Source: Flavobacterium sp. TAB 87
Lineage (GTDB): Bacteria; Bacteroidota; Bacteroidia; Flavobacteriales; Flavobacteriaceae
NCBI RefSeq assembly: GCF_001529295.1
Contig: NZ_LLWK01000038.1
Span: 1-64,000, forward strand
Direction of reading: 5' to 3'
Length of the DNA stretch: 64,000 bases
The stretch's first letter is position 1. Each line of letters starts with the position of its first letter. The translations under genes and the position numbers were made by a program. This document shows positions 35,930 through 42,320 of this stretch, one piece after another. The notes beneath the pieces are model-generated. The model ran no database searches. It saw nothing but the letters and a program-made list of their open reading frames with translations, and was not told where the DNA came from.

Positions 35930-36056
35930 AAGAATGAATTGCAATTTTGCTTTACAATTCAAATCATTAGACAAAAATTTGAAGTCTTAAAGTGCTACCG
36001 TAAAAATTATATTTTTGAGAGAATTAGAGTATTTTACATGCAACACTGTAGCATAT

Positions 36057-36509
36057 TTATTCTCTGTTTTTACTGTCAACCAAAATAGTGACTGGACCAT
36101 CATTAAGCAAACTGACTTTCATATCCGCTCCGAAAATACCAGTCTGCACCTTTTTCCCCAATTCGTTTTCTAAAGAAAAAATAAATTTTTCATATAGCGG
36201 AATGGCAATCTCAGGCTTCGAAGCTTTAATATACGAAGGACGATTTCCTTTTTTGGTCAAGGCATGCAATGTAAACTGACTCACCACAATTATATCGCCG
36301 TGAATGTCTTGAACCGAGCAGTTCATGACGTCATTTTCATCTCCAAAAATGCGCATTTTAATTATTTTACTTACTAGCCAATCAATGTCTTCTTGCTGGT
36401 CTGCATCTTCAATTCCAAGTAATACAAGAAGTCCTTTTCGAATATCAGCAATGATTTTTGAGTCGACAGTGACCGAAGCTTGAGAAACGCGTTGAATAAC
36501 TACTTTCAA
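36057..36509 (-). CDS. dtd: D-aminoacyl-tRNA deacylase
   Basis: Dtd frees D-amino acids and glycine from mischarged tRNA, protecting translation. The 150-residue protein shows the standard beginning MKVVIQRVSQASVTVD, the catalytic VVSQFTLHA segment (SQxT) and the GPVT motif near the end (NDGPVTILVDS). The start codon is TTG; no ATG precedes it in frame. It lies 67 bp downstream of rsgA on the same strand, and the two are often neighbours in flavobacteria, probably co-transcribed. Confidence 0.94.
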   Translation of the reverse strand: MKVVIQRVSQASVTVDSKIIADIRKGLLVLLGIEDADQQEDIDWLVSKIIKMRIFGDENDVMNCSVQDIHGDIIVVSQFTLHALTKKGNRPSYIKASKPEIAIPLYEKFIFSLENELGKKVQTGIFGADMKVSLLNDGPVTILVDSKNRE

Positions 36510-36576
36510 AATAATGGAAAATTAGAAGTATATGAAGAATTGAATGACTAATAATTTACAATTAACAATTAGATTA

Positions 36577-37554
36577 CTACTTTCTTGTTTCATCGCTAGC
36601 TTTTCGATCTTCATCGTACGTATCTACACGGTAATGTTCGTCGTCTCCTTCTAATATTTTCAGATAACTATTGTAGCGTGACCAAGCAATTTCATCTCTT
36701 TCTAATGCTGCTTTTATAGCGCAATGTGGTTCTTCTTTATGCAAGCAATTGTTAAATTTACATTGCTCTTTTAATCGAAAAAATTCTGGAAAATATCCGC
36801 TAATTTCTTCTTTCTCCATATCGACAATTCCAAATCCTTTAATTCCTGGCGTGTCAATGATACGGGCATCAAAACTTAGGTCGTACATCTCTGCAAAAGT
36901 AGTGGTGTGTTGCCCTTGTTTACTGGCTTCAGATATGGTTTTTGTCTTTAAATGCAACGTAGGTTCCATCGCATTGACCAAAGTAGATTTCCCGACACCC
37001 GAATGTCCAGAAAACATACTGACCTTACCAATCATTAATTCTTTCAGTTTATCAATTCCTTTTCCTTCTGCTGCAGAAACGCGCAAACATTGGTATCCAA
37101 TTTCTTGATACACATGTTGCATGTACAGTTGTTCGTCTAAAGTTGCCTCATCAAAAGTGTCAATTTTATTAAAGACTAAAATAGTCTCTATTCCGTACGC
37201 TTCGGCGGTCACCAAAAAACGGTCTATAAAATTAAATGTGGTTGGCGGATTATTAATCGTAACCAAAAGAAAAACGCGATCGATATTCGATGCGATAATG
37301 TGCATTTGATGCGATAAATTGACCGACTTTCGAACGATATAATTTTTTCTTTCGTGAATATTATGAATGGTTCCCGTTATTGTATCTGAAGTTTCTTCGA
37401 GTTCATAATCCACAATATCGCCTACGGCAAGAGGATTGGTACTTTTAATACCTTTCATTCTAAATTTCCCTTTCATTCTACACTCTATAAATTCGCCCGA
37501 TTCGGCTTTTACGGTGTACCAACTTCCTGTCGATTTGTAAACGGTTCCTGTCAT
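36577..37554 (-). CDS. rsgA: Ribosome small-subunit-dependent GTPase RsgA
   Basis: RsgA is a circularly permuted GTPase that helps mature the 30S subunit. The 325-residue protein has an OB-fold N-terminus (GTVYKSTGSWYTVK), the G4 motif (VFNKID), then the P-loop (GHSGVGKSTLVNA), DTPG (IDTPGIKGFG), and a zinc-binding end C-x5-C-x-H-x5-C (CKFNNCLHKEEPHC). The permuted G4-G1-G3 order is diagnostic. The frame extends far upstream to 37698 but is not protein-like there. A TACCTTTG box (37566-37559) ends 4 nt before the ATG, so the mRNA may be leaderless. Confidence 0.94.
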   Translation of the reverse strand: MTGTVYKSTGSWYTVKAESGEFIECRMKGKFRMKGIKSTNPLAVGDIVDYELEETSDTITGTIHNIHERKNYIVRKSVNLSHQMHIIASNIDRVFLLVTINNPPTTFNFIDRFLVTAEAYGIETILVFNKIDTFDEATLDEQLYMQHVYQEIGYQCLRVSAAEGKGIDKLKELMIGKVSMFSGHSGVGKSTLVNAMEPTLHLKTKTISEASKQGQHTTTFAEMYDLSFDARIIDTPGIKGFGIVDMEKEEISGYFPEFFRLKEQCKFNNCLHKEEPHCAIKAALERDEIAWSRYNSYLKILEGDDEHYRVDTYDEDRKASDETRK

Positions 37555-37558
37555 AGTA

Positions 37559-37566
37559 CAAAGGTA
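37559..37566 (-). promoter_or_regulatory. -7 box for rsgA, abutting the start codon
   Basis: Minus-strand TACCTTTG followed by TACT and the ATG. No TTG at -33. It implies a leader of 0-2 nt. Confidence 0.4.
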
Positions 37567-37629
37567 AAATTTTGTTTGAAGTTTGAAGTTGAAAGTGTAA
37601 AAGTTTTTACAAGAACAATACAAGCGTTT

Positions 37630-37703
37630 TTTGTCCTTCTGAAGAAGGTAGTAGCTCCATAAAATTGTGCGGAGATCTCTCCTGCGTCGAGATGACAAAA
37701 TAA
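37630..37703. repeat. Probable dispersed intergenic sequence (GTCATCTCGACGCAGGAGA type)
   Basis: On the minus strand this reads TTTGTCATCTCGACGCAGG, then AGAGATCTCCGC, and ends in sequence rich in TTCT and GAAG. I remember GTCATTTCGACGaaGGAG-type strings recurring between genes in many Bacteroidetes genomes. Only one copy is in this window, so repetition is not demonstrated here. It includes the palindrome GAGATCTC. Located between rsgA and the aroF terminator. Confidence 0.35.
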
Positions 37704-37752
37704 AATAACTCCTTTTTCAAAATACTATAAACAAACTCGTTTGGACAAGACA

Positions 37753-37790
37753 AAAAAATCTCCATTACTTTAAAAGCAATGGAGATTTTT
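37753..37790 (-). terminator. Terminator of the pheA-aspartate aminotransferase-tyrA-aroF operon
   Basis: AATCTCCATT (37757-37766) pairs with AATGGAGATT (37778-37787), with an inner CTTTTAAAAG stem and a T run on the minus strand. It begins 20 bp after the aroF stop. Confidence 0.85.
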
Positions 37791-37810
37791 AATAAAATAT
37801 GAATCTTAAA

Positions 37811-38893
37811 TTATGAATTAATCACTTTTTCTTGGTGACCAATACTTTCTTGGTGTATTGCTTTAAACATTTTTAGAACAAACTCTTCCGTTAATCCGCG
37901 TTTTTCGCCTTCTAAGATCATTTTTCCTAAAATTTCGTTCCAACGTGTGTTTTGAAGAATTGCTACGTTTCCGTCTTTTTTCACTTGACCAATTTGTTTA
38001 GCCACTTCCATACGTTTTCCTAGTAAATCCAATAAATTACCATCCAAGACATCAATATTGGCTCTTAGCTTACTCATCTTATTCTCATAATCAGGAGTAT
38101 CACCGCTTACTTTTCTTATCTTCAAATCTTTAAATATTTGTTTCAAAGCAGCTGGCGTTACTTGTTGTGCTGCATCAGACCAAGCATTGTCTGGATCAAT
38201 ATGCGTCTCGATAATCATACCGTCGTAGTTCAAATCTAACGCTTCTTGAGTTACTTCTAAAATCATTTCACGGTTTCCTGTAATATGCGATGGATCAATG
38301 ATTAAAGGTAAATCAGGGAACTTATTTTGCAATTCAATAGCAATTTGCCATTCCGGAATATTTCTGTATTTCGTTTTTTGGTACGTAGAGAAACCTCTGT
38401 GTATTACTCCTAGATTCTTGATTCCAGCAGCATACAAACGTTCTACACCACCCAACCATAAAGCCATGTCTGGATTTACAGGGTTTTTAACCAATACTAT
38501 TTTATCTGTTCCTTTTAAGGTATCAGCAATTTCTTGAACTGCAAACGGATTTGCAGTCGTACGAGCTCCAACCCATAATACATCAATATCATGTTCTAAC
38601 GCTAACTTACAGTGTGCAGCAGTTGCAACTTCAGTTCCCATCAATAAACCAGTTTCTGCTTTTGCTTTTTGCAACCATTTCAATCCAATTTCTCCAACAC
38701 CTTCAAATCCACCCGGACGCGTTCTTGGTTTCCATATACCTGCTCTAAAAACGCTCACGTCAGAATCCTTCAATTCGTGTGCAATTTTCAATACTTGTTC
38801 TTCTGTTTCTGCGCTACAAGGTCCAGCAATCACAAATGGATGATCTAATTTGAATTCGTTCAACCAATTTCTCATTTCTTTCTTATTTTCCAT
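37811..38893 (-). CDS. Bifunctional DAHP synthase / chorismate mutase
   Basis: The 360-residue protein has a KDO8P-like type I DAHP synthase domain (about 15-260: HPFVIAGPCSAETEEQ, FRAGIWKPRTRPGGFEGVG, GARTTANPF, LVKNPVNPD, IIDPSHITG). A C-terminal AroQ chorismate mutase domain (about 268-355) follows, starting MSKLRANIDVLDGNLLDLLGKRM. It makes DAHP from PEP and erythrose 4-phosphate, and also converts chorismate to prephenate. The fusion lets chorismate mutase act as regulatory domain of the DAHP synthase. Last gene of the aromatic operon, 8 bp after tyrA. Confidence 0.92.
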   Translation of the reverse strand: MENKKEMRNWLNEFKLDHPFVIAGPCSAETEEQVLKIAHELKDSDVSVFRAGIWKPRTRPGGFEGVGEIGLKWLQKAKAETGLLMGTEVATAAHCKLALEHDIDVLWVGARTTANPFAVQEIADTLKGTDKIVLVKNPVNPDMALWLGGVERLYAAGIKNLGVIHRGFSTYQKTKYRNIPEWQIAIELQNKFPDLPLIIDPSHITGNREMILEVTQEALDLNYDGMIIETHIDPDNAWSDAAQQVTPAALKQIFKDLKIRKVSGDTPDYENKMSKLRANIDVLDGNLLDLLGKRMEVAKQIGQVKKDGNVAILQNTRWNEILGKMILEGEKRGLTEEFVLKMFKAIHQESIGHQEKVINS

Positions 38894-38901
38894 CTCTTTA
38901 G

Positions 38902-39762
38902 TTATTTTTTGATAGTTGTTATTCCGTTTAATATCTCTTTTATTCTATTGGTATTCGCCATTTCCTCATAAATGGCGTCATAGTCATCCGACACTAATAA
39001 ATCTTTAAAATTTGTCAAATTGGCTATATATTCTTCAAGGGTTTTAACCACTTGTTTTTTATTTTGTTTGAATATTGGTGTCCACATCGCTGGTGAACTT
39101 TTGGCCAAACGAACCGTACTTTCAAATCCAGAACCCGCCATATCAAAAATATCTTGTTCGTCTTTTTCTTTATTCATCACCGTTTTACCCAACATAAACG
39201 AACTAATATGCGACAAATGCGATACGTAAGCAATGTGTTTGTCGTGCGATTTCGGATCCATATATCGTATTCTCATACCCATATTTCGAAACAAGTCTAA
39301 TGCTTTTTCTTGCAACTTAAAAGCCGTTTTTTCGACCTCACAAATAATATTTGTTTTGCCTTGAAACAATCCTTTAATAGCTGCCGAAGGTCCCGAAAAC
39401 TCGGTTCCTGCAATCGGATGAGTAGCAATAAAATTTCTCCTTTTTGGATGATTCGCTACGATTTCGCAAATCGGCATTTTAGTCGATCCCACTTCAAAAA
39501 CGATGGTTTGATCTCCAATCGCGTCCAAAACTTTTGGCAAAACCAGTAACGCTACATCTACAGGTACCGAAACTATTACAAAATCGGCCGTTCCCAAATC
39601 GTCAAAATTCCCTTCTTTTTCAATTACGCCAAGCGCCATCGCTTTTTGTACGTGTTTTTCATTCGTATCAATTCCGTAAATAGTCGCTTCAGGATGTATT
39701 TCTTTGATGTCCAACACCATCGAACCACCGATTAATCCTATTCCTATTACGTGTACATTCAT
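38902..39762 (-). CDS. tyrA: Prephenate dehydrogenase
   Basis: TyrA oxidises prephenate with NAD(P) to 4-hydroxyphenylpyruvate, the tyrosine precursor. The 286-residue protein has the Rossmann start VIGIGLIGGSMVLDI (4-18), FVIVSVPVDVALLVLPKVL, the catalytic His and Arg region HPIAGTEFSGPSAA, and SHDKHIAYVSHLSHI. It has no chorismate mutase or ACT domain. Its stop is 8 bp before the DAHP synthase gene; upstream, a 120-bp gap with the hairpin repeat separates it from the aminotransferase gene. Confidence 0.93.
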   Translation of the reverse strand: MNVHVIGIGLIGGSMVLDIKEIHPEATIYGIDTNEKHVQKAMALGVIEKEGNFDDLGTADFVIVSVPVDVALLVLPKVLDAIGDQTIVFEVGSTKMPICEIVANHPKRRNFIATHPIAGTEFSGPSAAIKGLFQGKTNIICEVEKTAFKLQEKALDLFRNMGMRIRYMDPKSHDKHIAYVSHLSHISSFMLGKTVMNKEKDEQDIFDMAGSGFESTVRLAKSSPAMWTPIFKQNKKQVVKTLEEYIANLTNFKDLLVSDDYDAIYEEMANTNRIKEILNGITTIKK

Positions 39763-39779
39763 TTTTTCTATTTATTTGA

Positions 39780-39855
39780 AGCTGTTTCCTGCTATTCGCT
39801 GTATCTTTTTTGGCAGAAAAAACCAAAAAAGGATGCCGCTGCTATCAGGGCTAGA
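39780..39855 (-). repeat. Structured dispersed repeat, copy 2, inside the aromatic operon
   Basis: On the minus strand the arms CTAGCCCTGATAGCAGCGGC plus ATCC and GATACAGCGAATAGCAGGAA surround a hairpin CTTTTTTGG / CCAAAAAAG with an AT-rich loop. The arms match copy 1 (592-671) almost exactly, but the hairpin stem is unrelated in sequence. It sits between the aminotransferase gene and tyrA in the reading direction of the operon, so it would be transcribed in the middle of the polycistronic message. Confidence 0.7.
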
Positions 39856-39883
39856 CTTCTCGTTTTTTCAACGCAATGCCAAT

Positions 39884-41029
39884 TTAAAATCGACTAATTG
39901 CTTCTTCTATTTTTTCTTCTTTCACACACAACGCGAAGCGAATATATCCTTCGCCGTTACTTCCGAAAATGGTTCCTGGTGCAATAAAAATATATTTCTC
40001 GTGTAAAATTGTATTGATAAAATCTTCTGCCGAATCAACACCTGCAGGCAATTTTGCCCAAACAAACAAACCTACTCCTTCTTTATATACTTCGCAACCT
40101 AATTTCTCTGCCAATTTTTCGGTTAGCACTCTTCGTCTGCGATAGACTTTGTTCATGTCTTCAAACCACGATTTGTCACTATTTAAAGCAGCAGTAGCGC
40201 CTTTTTGAATCCCGTAAAACATTCCGCTGTCCATATTGCTTTTCACTTTCAAAACCGCATCAATGCAGGCGGCATTTCCTAAAACCATTCCCACGCGCCA
40301 TCCAGCCATGTTAAAGGTTTTACTTAACGAATTCAATTCCATCGCTACTTCTTTTGCACCTTCTACTTGCAACAAACTCATCGGGTTGTCATTTAAAACA
40401 AAACTATACGGATTGTCGTTGACCAATAATAGGTTATGCTTTTTAGCAAATGCAATTAATTTTTTAAACAATGCCAAACTTCCTCGAGCTCCAGTTGGCA
40501 TGTGCGGATAACCCAACCACATTAATTTTACTTTGGATAAATCTAATTTTTCTAACGCTTCAAAATCAGGTTCCCAATTTGTTTCTGCTTTCAAATCGTA
40601 ATACACAGGAACAGCCTCAACTAATTTTGTTACCGACGAATACGTTGGATAACCAGGATTCGGAATCAATACTTGATCTCCTTTATTTAAAAATGCCAAA
40701 GAAATATGCATGATTCCTTCTTTCGACCCCATCAAAGGCAAAATTTCTGTATTCGGATCTAGTGCTACTCCGTAATTGGCCTGATAAAAATCAGCCATTC
40801 CTTTTCGCAATTCTGGCAAGCCCTGATAACTTTGATACTGGTGTGCATTTTCGTCTTGCATTGCGGCAAGAACGGCCTCCATTACCGCTGGTGCAGGTTT
40901 TAAATCGGGACTTCCTATTCCCATGTTGATGATCGGTTTCCCGTCGGCAGCTAATTGACGTACTTCTCTTAATTTTGAAGAGAAGTAGTACTCTTCCACT
41001 ACTTGTAAACGATTTGCTGTTGTAATCAT
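39884..41029 (-). CDS. Class I/II PLP aminotransferase (aromatic-operon member)
   Basis: The 381-residue protein has the fold-type I aminotransferase sequence MGIGSPDLKPAPAV, the PLP-binding lysine in SLSKTFNMAGWRVG, and IRFALCVKEEKIEE at the end. It probably transaminates prephenate, phenylpyruvate or hydroxyphenylpyruvate (the LL-DAP- or aspartate-type branch is not distinguishable by eye). Between pheA and tyrA in the operon, so a role in Phe/Tyr synthesis is the best inference. ATG 41029 is used; a longer frame to 41080 has no protein-like start. Confidence 0.88.
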   Translation of the reverse strand: MITTANRLQVVEEYYFSSKLREVRQLAADGKPIINMGIGSPDLKPAPAVMEAVLAAMQDENAHQYQSYQGLPELRKGMADFYQANYGVALDPNTEILPLMGSKEGIMHISLAFLNKGDQVLIPNPGYPTYSSVTKLVEAVPVYYDLKAETNWEPDFEALEKLDLSKVKLMWLGYPHMPTGARGSLALFKKLIAFAKKHNLLLVNDNPYSFVLNDNPMSLLQVEGAKEVAMELNSLSKTFNMAGWRVGMVLGNAACIDAVLKVKSNMDSGMFYGIQKGATAALNSDKSWFEDMNKVYRRRRVLTEKLAEKLGCEVYKEGVGLFVWAKLPAGVDSAEDFINTILHEKYIFIAPGTIFGSNGEGYIRFALCVKEEKIEEAISRF

Positions 41030-41100
41030 TTTATTAAAATTTTGCTTATTCTCTGTTCTAGACCCTGCTCGAACTGACAAGCGACTTACTATTTATACCA

Positions 41101-41940
41101 CTATTGAATTGAAAGTGGCTTTGTGTTTTTATATTCTCCTAAAACTTTAAAATATTCTGCCATAATTTGCAATACAGATTTGGCTTTAGAAAAATCTTCG
41201 TATTTGTCAAAAGTAACATCTACAAAAAATGAATATTTCCAAGGTGTTTCAATTTTTGGTAGCGATTGAATTTTCGTTAAATTCAGTTTGCAATCACTCA
41301 TCACATTTAAAACCGCTGCTAAACTGCCGCGCTTGTGATCCAACTCAAATTTTATAGAAGCTCTATTAATATCGCTTTCTGGTACAAATGAATTTTCTCT
41401 ATTAATAATAACAAAACGAGTCATGTTATTTTTTATCGCCTGAATTTGTGGCGCTATAATTTCTAATTCATACAACTCTGCAGCATTGGTGCTCCCAATC
41501 GCAGCAATTCCTTTCAATTGATTTTGCTGAATCCGACGCGCTGTTTCTGCGGTATCTTTATCTTCTACTAATTTTATGTTTGGATACATTTTTAAGAAAT
41601 CCATACACTGCAACAAAGCCATCGGATGTGAATGCACTTCTTTAATATCGGCAATCGTTTGTCCGTGCAGACACATCAAGTTTTGATTGATATTTAAATA
41701 ATGTTCTCCAATAATATGAAGGTTATTTTTATCGATCAGAGCATAATTGGGAATGATCGGACCCGCGATAGAGTTCTCAATTGCCATCACCGCTTGGTCT
41801 GTTTTTCCCGACAGTAAACTATCAATCAACTCATCAAAAGACAGGCATTCATCAATGCTTACATTCGTATCATAATACTCCTTAACTACCTGATGATGAA
41901 AGGATCCCTTGATCCCTTGTATTGCAATTTTTGTTGTCAT
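41101..41940 (-). CDS. pheA: Prephenate dehydratase
   Basis: PheA decarboxylates and dehydrates prephenate to phenylpyruvate. The 279-residue protein has the PDT domain (IAIQGIKGSFHHQVV, AVMAIENSIAGPI, the catalytic NNMTRFVII) and a C-terminal ACT domain (RASIKFELDHKRGSLAAVL, then LTKIQSLPKIETPWKYSFFV). The classical Phe-binding ESRP of the ACT domain reads QSLP here, so Phe feedback binding may differ. First gene of the operon, directly after an attenuator with a Phe/Tyr leader peptide. Confidence 0.94.
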   Translation of the reverse strand: MTTKIAIQGIKGSFHHQVVKEYYDTNVSIDECLSFDELIDSLLSGKTDQAVMAIENSIAGPIIPNYALIDKNNLHIIGEHYLNINQNLMCLHGQTIADIKEVHSHPMALLQCMDFLKMYPNIKLVEDKDTAETARRIQQNQLKGIAAIGSTNAAELYELEIIAPQIQAIKNNMTRFVIINRENSFVPESDINRASIKFELDHKRGSLAAVLNVMSDCKLNLTKIQSLPKIETPWKYSFFVDVTFDKYEDFSKAKSVLQIMAEYFKVLGEYKNTKPLSIQ

Positions 41941-41946
41941 AACTTC

Positions 41947-41977
41947 AAAAAAAAATCCTGATTGATATCAGGATTGT
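41947..41977 (-). terminator. Attenuator terminator directly ahead of pheA
   Basis: On the minus strand AATCCTGAT (41975-41967), loop, ATCAGGATT (41962-41954), then nine T up to 41947, only 6 nt before the pheA ATG. A terminator ahead of a first gene makes sense only as regulation. The segment AGGATTGT (42027-42020) in the leader is exactly complementary to ACAATCCT (41977-41970), the upstream part of this stem, so it can act as antiterminator. Confidence 0.85.
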
Positions 41978-42004
41978 ATATTAGTCTTACTTGTTTTATA
42001 TATT

Positions 42005-42085
42005 TCAAATAACCATAGCACAATCCTTACTTCTACTAAAGAAGAAATAATAAGAGTTGCTAAAATAAAAACGGTTACTTGACAT
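42005..42085 (-). CDS. Phe/Tyr-rich leader peptide of the aromatic operon
   Basis: A 26-codon frame (ATG 42085, TGA at 42005) containing RFYFSNSYYFFFSRS: five Phe and three Tyr among residues 6-16, with the run YYFFF (codons 12-16, 42052-42038). A hairpin, CTTA..CTTC with GAAGTAAG (42054-42026), covers those codons and overlaps the antiterminator segment AGGATTGT (42027-42020). If ribosomes stall for lack of charged tRNA-Phe or tRNA-Tyr, this hairpin opens, AGGATTGT pairs with ACAATCCT (41977-41970), and the terminator cannot form. The operon makes exactly Phe and Tyr. The longer open frame through here (to 42244) is not the leader. Confidence 0.85.
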   Translation of the reverse strand: MSSNRFYFSNSYYFFFSRSKDCAMVI

Positions 42086-42113
42086 TTGCTTGTTTTTTCG
42101 AATAAATTCTATG

Positions 42114-42143
42114 CGAATGTATAAATTAAATCCAGCGCACCAA
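42114..42143 (-). promoter_or_regulatory. Promoter of the leader-pheA operon
   Basis: Minus-strand TTG (42143-42141), 19-nt spacer, TACATTCG (42121-42114): one mismatch to TAnnTTTG. The start near 42109 gives about 24 nt before the leader ATG and a leader RNA of about 170 nt. Confidence 0.6.
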
Positions 42144-42320
42144 AAAAAAAAGCGATATTTATCAAACAATAACAAATTTGTTATAAAAATGATTTGATTT
42201 TTTTCTATTGTGCATTTTAAGAGGCATAAACTGCGATATCTCAAATTGTATTTTGCTCTTTTTTGGCAGAACGCAGCGTAATTGTCAGCAACAAATTAAG
42301 TTAGTTAGAATTATTATCGA

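Noticed and set aside
42005..42244. 79-codon open frame rich in Phe and Tyr, read as a normal gene
   Set aside because: The upstream part has no promoter or start suited to it, and the part before the ATG at 42085 lies upstream of the inferred transcription start; only the 26-codon leader peptide is supported.
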